From: Candidatus Contendibacter sp.
Lineage (GTDB): Bacteria > Pseudomonadota > Gammaproteobacteria > Competibacterales > Competibacteraceae
Assembly: GCA_008933795.1 (NCBI GenBank)
Contig: WBUJ01000005.1
Location: forward strand, 1-63,130
Direction of reading: 5' to 3'
DNA length: 63,130 nt
Below are positions 29,597-39,489 of the stretch, piece after piece. Within the stretch, counting starts at the first letter, position 1. Each line of letters opens with the position of its first letter. Under the pieces are notes generated by a model. The model searched no databases, was not told where the DNA came from, and saw only the letters and a program-made list of their open reading frames with translations. The translations under genes and the position numbers were made by a program.

Positions 29597-30727
29597 ATGA
29601 GCGAAAAAAACTATAAACCCGACTGGGTTCCCGAAAACGCCGGCGCGGAATTCACCACCTCGGTCATGGCCGGCGTGGATGGCGGCCACGACGGCATCCT
29701 GGGCCAAGCCAGCGTGGCGGTCGCACGACCCCACACTCCGCGCCGCCGCCGCTTGACCGTAGACGAATATGTAGCCGGCGTACTGGCCGGCGACCGCAAT
29801 GTTGTGGCCCAAGCCATCACCCTGGTGGAAAGCAATTCCCAGGCGCATTTCGACATGGGCCAGGAAGTGCTGCGGCAACTGATCCCCAGCACCGGTAACT
29901 CGATCCGGGTCGGCATCACCGGCGTGCCCGGCGCCGGCAAAAGCACCTTCATCGAAGCGCTTGGACTCCATTTGTGCGAGCAGGGCCACAAGGTGGCGGT
30001 GCTGGCGGTGGACCCCAGCAGCACGGTGACGCGCGGCAGCATTCTCGGCGACAAAACCCGCATGGAACTGCTCTCGCGCGACCTCCGCGCCTTCATTCGT
30101 CCCTCGCCGTCCGGCGGTACCCTGGGCGGCGTGGCCCGCAAGAGCCGCGAAACCATCCTGGTCTGCGAAGCCGCCGGCTTCGACGTGATCCTGGTGGAAA
30201 CCGTCGGGGTGGGCCAGAGCGAAACCACGGTGCGCTCGATGGTCGATTTCTTCCTGCTGCTGATGATCGCCGGAGCCGGCGACGAGTTGCAGGGCATCAA
30301 GAAGGGCATCATGGAGCTGGCCGACGCCCTGCTGGTCAACAAGGCCGACGGCGACAACAAAATCCGCGCCAACGCCGCCAGGGCCGACTACAACCGGGCG
30401 CTGCACTACCTCGCTCCAGCGACCAAGGGATGGCGCACCAAGGCCTATACCTGTTCCGCCCTCAACGGCGAGGGTATCGACGCCATCTGGAAGGTGATCG
30501 GCGACTTCCGCCAGCAAATCACGGCCAGCGGCGCGTTCGCGATGCGCCGGCAACGGCAAACCCTGGATTGGGTATACTCCATGGTCGAGGAACACCTCCG
30601 CACCAGCTTCTTCAACCATGCCGGCGTCGAAAGCATCCGCGCCGACGTGGAATACGCCGTGATCGAGGGTCACCTGCCCCCGACCGTGGCCGCGCAAAAA
30701 CTCATCCAGAAATACGAAGGCCATTAA
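29597..30727 (+). CDS. meaB: MeaB, GTPase chaperone of methylmalonyl-CoA mutase
   Basis: 376 residues. G3E P-loop GTPase that gates cofactor loading and protects MutB from inactivation. Canonical motifs: [12 protein letters not shown] (Walker A, about 112-123), [55 protein letters not shown], and the C-terminal dimerisation arm ending [12 protein letters not shown]. An N-terminal extension of about 50 residues precedes the core. It lies 1.6 kb from mutB, separated by the AT-rich island. I infer it once sat next to mutAB. Confidence 0.95.
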   Translation: MSEKNYKPDWVPENAGAEFTTSVMAGVDGGHDGILGQASVAVARPHTPRRRRLTVDEYVAGVLAGDRNVVAQAITLVESNSQAHFDMGQEVLRQLIPSTGNSIRVGITGVPGAGKSTFIEALGLHLCEQGHKVAVLAVDPSSTVTRGSILGDKTRMELLSRDLRAFIRPSPSGGTLGGVARKSRETILVCEAAGFDVILVETVGVGQSETTVRSMVDFFLLLMIAGAGDELQGIKKGIMELADALLVNKADGDNKIRANAARADYNRALHYLAPATKGWRTKAYTCSALNGEGIDAIWKVIGDFRQQITASGAFAMRRQRQTLDWVYSMVEEHLRTSFFNHAGVESIRADVEYAVIEGHLPPTVAAQKLIQKYEGH

Positions 30728-30744
30728 CCTGGGAGGATAAAGCC

Positions 30745-31797
30745 ATGCTGCGCAGTCCCCGCGATTTCTTCAAACCCAAGGTCGTCGGCGCCCCCGAGCC
30801 GCTCCGCGAAATTCCGGTATTGCCCTCGCGGATGATCCACTTCTTCGATCCCAGCAACCCGAAGATGGCGGTCAAGGTGCCGGACATCGCCAAGACCGTG
30901 GACATCATGCTCGGCAACCTGGAAGACGCCGTGCCAATCGACCGCAAGGAAGCCGCCCGCGAAGGGTTGGTGCAGATCGGCAAAAGCGTGGATTTCGGCG
31001 ATACCCAGTTCTGGACCCGGGTCAACAGTCTCGACAGCCCGTGGTTCCTGGATGACCTGACCCGACTGGTCGGCGAGATCGGCGACAAGCTGGACGTGAT
31101 CATGCTGCCCAAGATTCAGGGCGCGTGGGACATCCATTTCGCTGATCAACTGCTGGCGCAACTGGAAGCCAAGTACGGCGTGAAAAAGCCGCTGCTGATC
31201 CATGCCATTCTGGAAACCGCACTCGGCGTGGCGAATGTGGACGAAATCGCCAACGCCAGTCCCCGGATGCAGGGCATGAGCCTTGGACCCGCCGATCTCG
31301 CGGCGTCGCGGCGGATGAAGACCACCCGGGTCGGCGGCGGCCATCCTGATTACGTGGTGCGCACCGATCCCGATCCCGCCAATCCCGGCGCCCCGCGCCC
31401 CACCGCGCAGCAGGATCTGTGGCACTACACCATGGCCAAGATGGTGGACGCCTGCGCCAGCGTCGGCGCCTTGCCCTTCTACGGCCCGTTCGGCGACATC
31501 GCCGATCTGACGGCCTGCGAGGACCAGTTCCGCAACGCCTACCTGATGGGTTGCGTCGGCGCTTGGTCGCTGCATCCGAACCAGATCGCCATCGCCAAGC
31601 GGGTGTTTAGCCCGAAGCAGGAGGAAGTGGCCTGGGCCAAGCGGGTCATCGAGGCCATGCCCGACGGCAGCGGCGCGGTGATGATCGACGGCAAGATGCA
31701 GGACGACGCCACCTGGAAACAGTGCAAGGTGGTGTTTAATCTCGCCAAGCTGATCGCCAGCCGCGATGCCGAGTACAAGGCGCTGTACGGGTTCTAA
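30745..31797 (+). CDS. mcl: L-malyl-CoA / beta-methylmalyl-CoA lyase
   Basis: 350 residues, CitE-like TIM barrel. Cleaves beta-methylmalyl-CoA to glyoxylate and propionyl-CoA and malyl-CoA to glyoxylate and acetyl-CoA, a late ethylmalonyl-CoA pathway step. Metal-ligand acid in NLEDAVP (about 51-57) and the [14 protein letters not shown] loop (about 150-163) match the family, as does [23 protein letters not shown] at 30731-30736 supports ATG 30745. It follows meaB after 17 bases, in one operon. Confidence 0.93.
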   Translation: MLRSPRDFFKPKVVGAPEPLREIPVLPSRMIHFFDPSNPKMAVKVPDIAKTVDIMLGNLEDAVPIDRKEAAREGLVQIGKSVDFGDTQFWTRVNSLDSPWFLDDLTRLVGEIGDKLDVIMLPKIQGAWDIHFADQLLAQLEAKYGVKKPLLIHAILETALGVANVDEIANASPRMQGMSLGPADLAASRRMKTTRVGGGHPDYVVRTDPDPANPGAPRPTAQQDLWHYTMAKMVDACASVGALPFYGPFGDIADLTACEDQFRNAYLMGCVGAWSLHPNQIAIAKRVFSPKQEEVAWAKRVIEAMPDGSGAVMIDGKMQDDATWKQCKVVFNLAKLIASRDAEYKALYGF

Positions 31798-31828
31798 GAC
31801 TATTTCCAGCAAAGACCTTACCCGAATC

Positions 31829-31935
31829 TCGTTCCCACGCTCCAGCGTGAGAACGCTGTCTGGGCCGCTCTAGCGGCCCGCGATGCTGGAGCGTCGCGAC
31901 AGATGGGCTTCCACGCTGGAGCGTGGGAGCCAGGC
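31829..31935. repeat. Compound palindromic intergenic repeat
   Basis: Contains CACGCTCCAGCGTG, a GGGCCGCT-CT-AGCGGCCC hairpin (31862-31879) and CCACGCTGGAGCGTGG (31911-31926). The outer units are inverted copies of each other. It fills most of the 249-base gap between mcl and the alcohol dehydrogenase. Confidence 0.75.
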
Positions 31936-32046
31936 CGGGCCACTTCATTTCTCGAAATCGCCTCATTCTCGTTCCTTGGGGGAAGGCTGGGGGGAGGCGA
32001 ACGATGCCACGCTCGCCCTCTTTGCTTTCCCCTGGAGCAACCGTTC

Positions 32047-33234
32047 ATGATCCAGCCCTTCTCCATCGCCCGCCTGCCGCGCATCGAATTCGGCGCCGGT
32101 TTCATCGCCAAGCTGCCCGGTCTGATCGCCCAATACGGCCATCGCGTGTTGCTGGTTACCGGTCAGCGTTCGTTTACCGACTCGCCATACTGGCCGGCGC
32201 TGCGGGCGGCGTTGGACCAAGCCGGCATCGGCTGGGAACAAACGCGGGTCGGCGGCGAACCCTCGCCGCAAGGGGTGGACGAGGCAGTTCGACAGTTCCA
32301 TGGCGCCGGCATCCAGGTCGTCGCTGGCATCGGCGGCGGCAGCGTGCTGGACGCCGCCAAGGCGATTGCCGGCCTGCTGCCCGGCGGCAATTCCGTGATG
32401 GACCATCTGGAAGGAGTTGGGCCGGAGAAGCCCTACCACGGTCCCGCCACGCCGTTCATTGCCGTACCCACCACCGCTGGGACCGGTAGCGAAGCGACCA
32501 AGAACGCCGTGCTCAGCGTCCGTGGCCCCGAGGGTTTCAAGAAATCCTTCCGCCACGATCTGCTCGTTCCGGAGTACGCCCTGCTCGATCCCGATTTGCT
32601 GGCGAATTGCCCCAAGCCACAGATTGCCGCCAATGCGATGGATGCGCTCACGCAACTGCTGGAGTCCTATGTCTCCAGCAAGGCCAATCCCTTCACCGAC
32701 GCGCTGGCGGAAAGCGGTTTGAAAGCGGTGCGGGAGGGACTGTTCGCTTGGTACGACGGCGGGGAACAAGCTGCCGTGGGCCGTTCGCGCATGGCCTACG
32801 CCGCGCTGCTGTCGGGGATCTGTCTGGCCCAGACCGGCCTGGGGTCGGTGCATGGGCTGGCTTCGCCGCTGGGCGCGTTCTTCCCGATCCCACACGGCGT
32901 GGTTTGCGGTACGTTGGTCGGCGCCGCCACGCGCGTCAACCTGGCCGCGCTGCGAGAACGCGAGCCCGACCATCCCTCCTGGCGCAAATACGCCCGGGCC
33001 GGCGACCTCCTGCACGAGCGGCATTACCCCGGTCCCGAGGAGTCGCACGCCGCGCTGCTGGCGCTGCTGGACGACTGGACCGAGCGGCTGGCTCTGCCCC
33101 GGCTCGGCGCCTACGGGATTCGAGAAGGCGATTTCGCCCGCGTTGTCGCCCACTCGCGCGGCGGCAGCATGAAGACGAATCCATTGATATTGAGCGACGC
33201 CGAAATCGCCGAAGTGCTGCGGCAGCGGCTTTAA
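32047..33234 (+). CDS. Iron-containing alcohol dehydrogenase family protein
   Basis: 395 residues. NAD(P)-binding GIGGGSVLDAAKAIAG (about 97-112) and metal region with Asp in NAMDALTQLLESY plus His in GSVHGLASPLGAFFPIPHG. The position after Asp that is usually His (DAxxH) is Gln here, leaving Asp and two His; a Gln is also known in some relatives of this family. Substrate is not predictable; it may act on short-chain alcohols or hydroxyacids. Weak GGAG upstream; ATG 32047 starts at the conserved N terminus. A longer open frame from 31903 runs through the repeat and is not credible. Confidence 0.85.
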   Translation: MIQPFSIARLPRIEFGAGFIAKLPGLIAQYGHRVLLVTGQRSFTDSPYWPALRAALDQAGIGWEQTRVGGEPSPQGVDEAVRQFHGAGIQVVAGIGGGSVLDAAKAIAGLLPGGNSVMDHLEGVGPEKPYHGPATPFIAVPTTAGTGSEATKNAVLSVRGPEGFKKSFRHDLLVPEYALLDPDLLANCPKPQIAANAMDALTQLLESYVSSKANPFTDALAESGLKAVREGLFAWYDGGEQAAVGRSRMAYAALLSGICLAQTGLGSVHGLASPLGAFFPIPHGVVCGTLVGAATRVNLAALREREPDHPSWRKYARAGDLLHERHYPGPEESHAALLALLDDWTERLALPRLGAYGIREGDFARVVAHSRGGSMKTNPLILSDAEIAEVLRQRL

Positions 33235-33239
33235 CCTCC

Positions 33240-34238
33240 ATGAAAACCCTAAAAGGTCATTTACCCTCTTCGTCCGGCGTGGTCGTGGATCGGGCGACGG
33301 TCGAACTCAAGCGACTGGAAAAACGAATTGGCCGGGTTCATTTGCAGCAGCGGCTGGGCATCGAGGCCGACCATGCGACCCAGGTGTTCGGGCGGGGCCG
33401 AACCTTTTTTCACCTTGAAAACTGGTATTCGATTCATGCCCTGATCCGCCTGACCCTGCGCGGTCTGGGCCTGTACCGCCGGGGCTTGCGCAATGCCACC
33501 GCCATTCAAATCCGCCACAACGACGTGGTCATTCCCCGGCTGCCCGCCGCTTTTGATGGCTTCACCCTGCTGCACCTCAGCGATCTGCATTTGGACGCCG
33601 ATCCCGCCTATCCCGCCGCGCTGATCGAGCGCCTGCGGCAGGTGGATTACGACCTATGCGTGATGACTGGCGATTTCCGGGCCAAGACCCACGGTCCCCA
33701 CGATGCCGCCATCGCCGCTCTGGCCCAGGTGCGCCCCCACCTGAACGGCCCCATTTACGCCATCCTCGGCAACCACGATTCCATCCGCATGGCGCCCGGC
33801 ATCGAGGCGCTGGGGATCACCTTGCTGCTCAACGAATCGGTTCGCCTGGAACGCCGTGGATCGACGATTCACCTGGCCGGCATCGACGACCCGCACTATT
33901 TCCAGGTGGACAACTTCGACAAGGCCGCCCAACACATTCCGCCCGACGCCGCCGCCATCCTGTTGTCGCATTCGCCGGAAACCTACCAGCGCGCGGCGCA
34001 CGCCGGGTTCGATCTGCTTCTGAGCGGCCACACCCATGGCGGCCAGGTTTGCCTGCCGGGCGGAATCGCGCTGATGACCAATGCCGCCTGCCCGCGCCGC
34101 TTCTGCAAAGGCGCTTGGCGCTACCACGCCATGCGGGGCTACACCTCGGTCGGATCGGGCTCCTCGGTGGTCGGGGTGCGCTTTAACTGCCCGCCGGAAA
34201 TCACCCTGCACCACCTGCGCATCCCGCCGGCTCAGTAG
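33240..34238 (+). CDS. Calcineurin-like metallophosphoesterase
   Basis: 332 residues. Metal-site motifs in order: LSDLHLD, TGDF, GNHD, LSHSPE and SGHTHGGQ, as in the YaeI/YkuE type. Residues 1-about 100 precede the phosphoesterase core and are basic. Start ATG 33240 lies 5 bases after the dehydrogenase stop, suggesting joint transcription. Substrate unknown; relatives act on lipid- or nucleotide-linked phosphates. Its last 7 bases overlap the convergent CarS-like gene. Confidence 0.85.
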   Translation: MKTLKGHLPSSSGVVVDRATVELKRLEKRIGRVHLQQRLGIEADHATQVFGRGRTFFHLENWYSIHALIRLTLRGLGLYRRGLRNATAIQIRHNDVVIPRLPAAFDGFTLLHLSDLHLDADPAYPAALIERLRQVDYDLCVMTGDFRAKTHGPHDAAIAALAQVRPHLNGPIYAILGNHDSIRMAPGIEALGITLLLNESVRLERRGSTIHLAGIDDPHYFQVDNFDKAAQHIPPDAAAILLSHSPETYQRAAHAGFDLLLSGHTHGGQVCLPGGIALMTNAACPRRFCKGAWRYHAMRGYTSVGSGSSVVGVRFNCPPEITLHHLRIPPAQ

Positions 34239-34717
34239 GGCCGGTCGCGGATGCCGAACCGGTACAACACCCGCGACAGCGCCAGTTCCAACACGATGAA
34301 GCCAGCCACCGTCGCCACGATATCCGGCCAGCTCAGCGCGAACGCATCCGCCACCGCCAGCAGCGGCAACAACGCCTCGGGAATCTGGTCCAAGCCCAGG
34401 CTCATGCCGCTGGTGGGCACGCCTAGCCGCCGCTTGACAAAACTTGACAGCAGATCGCCCAGCATGGCGCCGCCGCCGATCACCACCCCGAGCATAGCGG
34501 GCCAATCCAACAGCACGGCTCCAAGGCCGGTCGCCAGCGGCGCCAGCGCCACGCCGCGCCACGTTTTGGCATCTCCCAACAGGCGCCGGCCATCGGCCCA
34601 CCGCCGACCGCCATCCACCGGGCGGGCGCCCCAGTCGCCACACACCACGGCAGCGATAATCGGAGCGCCATTGGCGATCAAAATCAGCAGCAGTAATTGC
34701 AATTCGACGGACGCCAT
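34232..34717 (-). CDS. CDP-archaeol-synthase-like (CarS/CdsA-type) membrane protein
   Basis: 161 residues, four to five hydrophobic segments. ANGAPIIAA near the N terminus followed by GGRRWADGRRLLGDAKTWRG matches the CarS/DUF46 cytidylyltransferase signature. The ending ARVLYRFGIRDRPY is also typical. Bacterial members are known but their product is unclear. Start ATG 34717 (an AGGA is upstream); the longer frame from 34744 has no site. Convergent with the phosphoesterase. Confidence 0.8.
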   Translation of the reverse strand: MASVELQLLLLILIANGAPIIAAVVCGDWGARPVDGGRRWADGRRLLGDAKTWRGVALAPLATGLGAVLLDWPAMLGVVIGGGAMLGDLLSSFVKRRLGVPTSGMSLGLDQIPEALLPLLAVADAFALSWPDIVATVAGFIVLELALSRVLYRFGIRDRPY

Positions 34718-34851
34718 GGCGGAATTCCTGGAGAGTCCTCTCAAGCATACGCCGGACGCGCTAAAATGGGGCGTACCCGCTGCACGTCAGTCGAATGCCC
34801 CGTCCCGGTGGGGACGAAGCCCCTCATCGCAACAATCGTAAGGAGAATCGC

Positions 34852-35295
34852 ATGAAAATGTCACCTTTGGGCGCTGGCCTCGGTATCGCCAGCGGCTTGC
34901 TGTTGCTGGCCGCCGCCCATGCCGCCGATCCCAACTCGCCGGTCGGCAAGTGGAAAACCATCGACGACAAATCCGGCAAGCCCAAGAGCATCGTGCAGAT
35001 CACCGAAAGCAACGGCGCGCTGACCGGCAAGATCGTGGAACTGCTGGAAGGCGCCAGCGAGAAAACCTGTAGCAAGTGCGAGGGCGATTTGAAGGACAAG
35101 CCGCTGGTGGGAATGCGCATTCTTTGGGATTTGAAGAAGGAAGGCGACGAGTGGACGGGCGGCAAGATTTTCAACCCGGCCGACGGTGGCACCTACACGA
35201 GCAAGGCCAAGCTGACCAACGGCGGCAAAACCCTGGATGTCACCGGCAAATGGATGTTCTTTAGCAAGGAGCAGAAGTGGCAGCGGGTCGATTGA
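34852..35295 (+). CDS. DUF2147 secreted protein
   Basis: 147 residues with a signal peptide (about 1-25, HAADPNS). The SPVGKWKTIDDKSGKPKSIV, GKIVELLEGASEKTCSKCEG and GWKxGxIFNPADGGTY-like pattern (GGKIFNPADGGTYTSKAKL) fit DUF2147, a periplasmic domain often found in proteobacteria and of unknown role. A CxxC is present in SKCEG with Cys in KTCSK. AAGGAG at 34840-34845 supports ATG 34852. Confidence 0.85.
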   Translation: MKMSPLGAGLGIASGLLLLAAAHAADPNSPVGKWKTIDDKSGKPKSIVQITESNGALTGKIVELLEGASEKTCSKCEGDLKDKPLVGMRILWDLKKEGDEWTGGKIFNPADGGTYTSKAKLTNGGKTLDVTGKWMFFSKEQKWQRVD

Positions 35296-35312
35296 AAACT
35301 CGTCCCGGCAAG

Positions 35313-35346
35313 CGCCCCTCGTCGCGCTGACGTGGGGCGAGGGGCG
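35313..35346. other. Hairpin between DUF2147 gene and folD
   Basis: Nine-bp stem CGCCCCTCG/CGAGGGGCG with a 16-nt loop, between two convergent genes. No T run follows, so termination would have to be Rho-aided. Confidence 0.4.
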
Positions 35347-35386
35347 GGGAGGGATGGATTTTTCAAGCCCTGCGGCTGCGGCGAAA

Positions 35387-36286
35387 TCAGGCGGCCGGCC
35401 GAACCTCGGGCGTCGGAACGCCATGTTGCCGGCAGGTTGCGGTCAGGGTGTTCAACAGCAGACACGCAATCGTCATCGGCCCGACCCCGCCCGGCACCGG
35501 GGTAATGGCGCCCGCCACTTCGACCGCCGATGCAAAATCCACGTCGCCCACCAGCCGACCCTTGCCGTCCGGGGTGGGAATGCGGTTAATGCCGACATCA
35601 AGCACTGTCGCGCCCGGCTTGATCCAGTCGCCCTGGACCATTTGCGCCTTGCCGACCGCCGCCACCAGAATATCCGCCCGCCGGCATTCCTCCGCCAAGT
35701 CGCGGGTGCGGGAATGGGCGATGGTCACGGTGCAATGCTCGCGCAGCAGCAACGCCGCCATCGGCTTGCCGACGATGTTGGAACGTCCCAGCACCACCGC
35801 CCGCTGGCCAGCCAGATTGCCGATCCGCTCCTTGAGCAACATCAAGCAGCCCAGCGGTGTGCAGGGCGCCATGCCGGTCCCGCCCACCGCCAGCAAGCCG
35901 ACATTGAGCGGGTGAAAGCCGTCCACGTCCTTGTTGACCGCAATCGCCTCGATCACCCTCTCTGGGTCGATCTGCTTCGGTAAAGGCAGTTGCACCAAAA
36001 TACCGTTGACTGTCGGGTCCCGGTTCAACTCGGCGATGCGCGCCAGCAGTTCGGCTTGGGTCGCGGTCGCGGGCAGGCGGCGCTCGAACGAATTCATGCC
36101 GGTCTCCCGCGCTTGCAGACCCTTGTTGCGGACGTAAATCTGGCTGGCGGGGTCGTCGCCCACCAACACCACCGCCAGACCGGGCGTGATGTCGTGTTCC
36201 GCCTTAAGCTGGGCGACGTGCGTGGCGATGCCGGCGCGCAGCCGGGCGGCAAACTGTTTACCGTCGATGATGGTGGCGGTGGCCAT
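35387..36286 (-). CDS. folD: Methylene-THF dehydrogenase/cyclohydrolase
   Basis: 299 residues. Bifunctional enzyme of one-carbon metabolism. Motifs: [14 protein letters not shown] (catalytic Lys region near 50-63), [31 protein letters not shown] (dinucleotide site) and the C-terminal [15 protein letters not shown]. Full length. Divergent from the acyltransferase gene across a 134-base gap. Confidence 0.96.
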   Translation of the reverse strand: MATATIIDGKQFAARLRAGIATHVAQLKAEHDITPGLAVVLVGDDPASQIYVRNKGLQARETGMNSFERRLPATATQAELLARIAELNRDPTVNGILVQLPLPKQIDPERVIEAIAVNKDVDGFHPLNVGLLAVGGTGMAPCTPLGCLMLLKERIGNLAGQRAVVLGRSNIVGKPMAALLLREHCTVTIAHSRTRDLAEECRRADILVAAVGKAQMVQGDWIKPGATVLDVGINRIPTPDGKGRLVGDVDFASAVEVAGAITPVPGGVGPMTIACLLLNTLTATCRQHGVPTPEVRPAA

Positions 36287-36420
36287 GGGTTTCCTCGTAA
36301 TCGCTGAAATTCGCCGACGATTCTACTATAGCCGGCCCTTCGCCCACCTTGCCTTATCAGAGGCTTGGCCGTATCTTTGCGCGCTTCCTTAGATCACCCC
36401 CCAACAGGAGGGCATTGGCC

Positions 36421-37404
36421 GTGTCGAGTCAGGACCAGCAGATCATGTTCGTGTTTCCGGGACAGGGTTCCCAATACGTCGGTATGGGCAGCGACTTGCG
36501 TCGGGACTTTCCGGTCGCCCAGCGGCTCTACGAACAGGCCAACGACATCGTGGGTTATGATCTCGTCAAGCTCTGCCTGGAGGGGCCGGAAGAAGATCTG
36601 AGGCTTACCCGCCACACCCAACCCGCCTTGCTCGTTCACTCGCTGGCCTGCCTGGCAATCTTCCGCGAACTGACCGACGACCGGGTAAAACCGGTCCTGA
36701 CCGGCGGCCACAGTCTCGGTGAATACTGCGCCCTGGTCGCCGCCGGGGCGCTGGATTTCGAAACCGCGCTGCGGCTGGTGCAAAAACGCGGCGACTGCAT
36801 GGGCGCCTACGGCGCCGGCGAAATGCTGGCTTTCCCGCTGCATCTTGACAACATCCAGCCGCTGGCGGAAAAGCACTACTGCGTCGTCGCCGCCCGCAAC
36901 TTGCCCGATCAAACCGTGATCGGCGGTCTCGGCGAGGACCTCGACCGGCTGACCGAGGAAGCCCACGTGCATTTCCCGCGCAAGCGGCCCACCCGACTCA
37001 AGACCGAGGGCGCCTTTCACACCTTTTACATGATTACCGCCGCCCTGCATTTTCGCCCGGTGCTGGATGCCGCCACGATGAGCGCTCCCACCGTCCGCGT
37101 CCTGTCCAACTGTAGCGGCGCTTATCACGATCCCGATCCCACCGCGATCAAGACTCGGCTGTTCTTCCAACTGTTTCATCCGGTTAACTGGATCGACAAT
37201 CTGGAAACCGCTTTCCGCGACGGCGTCAATACCATCGTCGAATTTGGCGGCGGCCTGGGTAGCGGCGCGGCGCCCCAGGACAAGCGCCCCAATCTGGAAA
37301 GCATGATCAAGAAAGCGCTGCGCGGTTCGGACTTCACCGCCCACTACCACGCCGCCATCAACAGCCAGACCCTGCGGGAAATGGCGGAGGCGCTGCGGTC
37401 ATGA
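36421..37404 (+). CDS. Stand-alone acyl-CoA/ACP acyltransferase (FabD-like)
   Basis: 327 residues from GTG 36421 (AGGAGG at 36406-36411). FPGQGSQYVGMG (about 11-22) and the active-site GHSLGEYCALVAAGAL (about 98-113). The Arg/Gly loop is QKRGDCMGAYG. The second catalytic His lies in EGAFHTFYM. It is not next to other fatty-acid synthesis genes, so it need not be the housekeeping FabD. A role in transfer of a malonyl- or methylmalonyl-type unit is possible given the decarboxylase operon 500 bases downstream, but this is speculative. Confidence 0.82.
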   Translation: MSSQDQQIMFVFPGQGSQYVGMGSDLRRDFPVAQRLYEQANDIVGYDLVKLCLEGPEEDLRLTRHTQPALLVHSLACLAIFRELTDDRVKPVLTGGHSLGEYCALVAAGALDFETALRLVQKRGDCMGAYGAGEMLAFPLHLDNIQPLAEKHYCVVAARNLPDQTVIGGLGEDLDRLTEEAHVHFPRKRPTRLKTEGAFHTFYMITAALHFRPVLDAATMSAPTVRVLSNCSGAYHDPDPTAIKTRLFFQLFHPVNWIDNLETAFRDGVNTIVEFGGGLGSGAAPQDKRPNLESMIKKALRGSDFTAHYHAAINSQTLREMAEALRS

Positions 37405-37592
37405 GACATCGCGCCGCCTTGCCCGCCCAACGCATCCGCCGTTTCCTCAGCCAAGAGGCGTTGAAGCGTTCCCACCGTCGTTGTGATCTGATCCGGATCG
37501 CCCCGGAAGACGAATCCACGGCATCTTCGTCGCACGCGGTCGATGCGGCGGAACTCGCCGACCCATCGGCCCCAGCTTCTCTCCGCGCCTGA
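37401..37592 (+). CDS. Possible 63-residue protein coupled to the acyltransferase
   Basis: Starts in an ATGA overlap with the preceding gene and is rich in GCC, CGC and CTG codons like its neighbours. It encodes a basic N-terminal half and an acidic/Ala-Ser-rich tail. No family is recognised, and a minus-strand frame of similar quality overlaps it. It could be noise. Confidence 0.25.
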   Translation: MRHRAALPAQRIRRFLSQEALKRSHRRCDLIRIAPEDESTASSSHAVDAAELADPSAPASLRA

Positions 37593-37907
37593 TCCAGAAC
37601 CACCAGTCGGGATTCCGGTATCGGTGGAATACGGTTCGTGGCTTCGTCCATGACATTTTGCAGGAAAAATTGTCGGCTATCGCGTTTGCCCGGATTTCGG
37701 CTACCCTTAAAGCGCAAGCGTTCAGCAAAAACTAAATCATCGCGGGATGGACGGCTGTTTAACCCCGTAGGCCGGCCATTCCGCCACCCGAGCCTTTCCC
37801 CCCGTACATAACACTAACGATCAGCCCCACGTTGTTCGGGCGCGGGCCGGCGGGAAAGGTTTGACCGTTAATTTGCCAACCGATACGACCATCACGAGGT
37901 AAGGTTC
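37593..37907 (+). promoter_or_regulatory. Leader of the decarboxylase operon
   Basis: No gene seen in 315 bases. A weak promoter candidate is TTGACC (37861-37866) with a 17-base spacer to TACGAC (37884-37889). The leader would be very short, with GAGGTAAGG as ribosome site before ATG 37908. Confidence 0.3.
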
Positions 37908-39458
37908 ATGCTCTCTGAAAAACAGCTCGAAATCCTGCGGGAGCGTCGCGCCAAGGTTCTGGCCGGCGGCGGCGAGGACAAGCTTCAGGAACGGCACGCC
38001 AAGGGTCTGCTGGGCGCTCGCGAACGGTTGCTGGCGCTGTTCCAGTCGGATACGTTCCAAGAGATAGGCACCCACGCCAAGCACGCCGGCAAGCATTTCG
38101 GCCTGGCCGACAAGGAGCTACCCTCGGACGGCGTGATCGTCGGCACCGGCTTCGTCGATGGCCGGCCGGTGGCGGCGTTCAGTCAGGACTTCACCGTCAT
38201 GGGCGGCACGCTCGGTAAAATGCACGCCAAGAAGATCGTGCAGTCCATGCAGATGGCCCTGAAGATCGGCGTGCCGGTGGTGGCGTTCAAAGACTCCGCC
38301 GGCGCCCGCATTCAGGAAGCGGTGGACGCATTGTCCGGCTATGGCGAAGTGTTCTATCAAAACGTGCTGCTGTCGGGCGTGGTGCCGCAGATCGCCATCA
38401 TCGCCGGTCCCTGCGCGGGTGGCGCGTCCTACTCGCCGGCGCTGATGGACTACATCATCATGACCCGGCAGAACGCCTACATGTTCATCACCGGTCCGGA
38501 GGTGATCAAGGCGGTCACCGGCCGCACCACCAGTCTGGAGGATGTCGGCAGCGCCGAGATGCACGCCACGGTCAGCGGCAACGTCCACTTCATCGCCGAG
38601 GACGACCGCCACGCGATCCAGATCGCCAAGGCGCTGCTGAGTTACATGCCGTCCAATAACACCGAGGACCCGCCGCACCGGCCTTACCCCGATCTCGATC
38701 TGTCGCCGGACGAGGGGATCAACACCCTGATTCCAGACACTTCATCGGAACCGATGGACGTGCAGCCGATCATCAAGCGCCTGGTGGACAACGGCCAGTT
38801 TCTGGAGGTCCACGCCGGCTGGGCCGGCAACCTCGTGGTCGGCTTCGCCCGCATCCAGGGCATCGTGGTCGGCCTGCTCGCCAACCAGTCGCTGGTCAAG
38901 GCCGGGGCGATGGACATCGACGCCTCCGACAAGGGCGCGCGCTTCATCCGCTTCTGCAACGCCTTCAACATCCCGCTGGTGACGCTGGTGGACGTGCCCG
39001 GCTTCCTGCCCGGCATCGAGCAGGAGCGCGGCGGCATCATCCGCCACGGCGCCAAGATGCTCTACACCTACGCCTCCGCGACGGTGCCAAAGATCACCAT
39101 CATCCTGCGCAAGGCTTACGGCGGTTCCTATCTGGCCATGTGCGCGCAGGAGATGGGCGCCGACGCGGTCTATGCCTGGCCGACCGCCGAAATCGCGGTG
39201 ATGGGGGCGGAAGGGGCGGTCAACATTTTGTATCGCAGCGAACTCAAGAACGCCGAGGATCGCAAGGCCAAGGCCGCCGAACTGGCGGATGAATATCGCG
39301 CCAAGTTTGCCTCGCCGTACATGTCGGCCTCGCGCGGCTATATCACCGACGTGATCGAGCCGGCCGACACCCGCGCCACCATCGCGCTGGCGCTGCGCAA
39401 GCTGCTGACCAAGCGCGAGCTGCGCCCGGCCAAGAAGCACGGCGACATCCCGCTGTGA
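37908..39458 (+). CDS. mmdA: Methylmalonyl-CoA decarboxylase alpha (carboxyltransferase)
   Basis: 516 residues. Carboxyltransferase that moves CO2 from (S)-methylmalonyl-CoA to biotin on the gamma-like subunit. Crotonase-type fold with GGTLGKMHAKKI, DSAGARIQEAVDALSGYGE, IAGPCAGGASYSPALMD and the second acyl-CoA site GFLPGIEQERGGIIRHGAKML. The sequence alone also fits the beta subunit of propionyl-CoA carboxylase. The following membrane anchor, biotin carrier and Na+-pump genes favour the decarboxylase, with the pump making it run toward propionyl-CoA. Confidence 0.88.
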   Translation: MLSEKQLEILRERRAKVLAGGGEDKLQERHAKGLLGARERLLALFQSDTFQEIGTHAKHAGKHFGLADKELPSDGVIVGTGFVDGRPVAAFSQDFTVMGGTLGKMHAKKIVQSMQMALKIGVPVVAFKDSAGARIQEAVDALSGYGEVFYQNVLLSGVVPQIAIIAGPCAGGASYSPALMDYIIMTRQNAYMFITGPEVIKAVTGRTTSLEDVGSAEMHATVSGNVHFIAEDDRHAIQIAKALLSYMPSNNTEDPPHRPYPDLDLSPDEGINTLIPDTSSEPMDVQPIIKRLVDNGQFLEVHAGWAGNLVVGFARIQGIVVGLLANQSLVKAGAMDIDASDKGARFIRFCNAFNIPLVTLVDVPGFLPGIEQERGGIIRHGAKMLYTYASATVPKITIILRKAYGGSYLAMCAQEMGADAVYAWPTAEIAVMGAEGAVNILYRSELKNAEDRKAKAAELADEYRAKFASPYMSASRGYITDVIEPADTRATIALALRKLLTKRELRPAKKHGDIPL

Positions 39459-39489
39459 TCCGTCCGCTGAACCCAACGGGAATTCGCCC

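Noticed and set aside
29385-29600. 71-codon frame before meaB
   Set aside because: Runs through a dispersed repeat, has no ribosome site and overlaps the meaB start.
31903-32046. Longer N terminus for the alcohol dehydrogenase
   Set aside because: It would translate the palindromic repeat; the family starts at ATG 32047.
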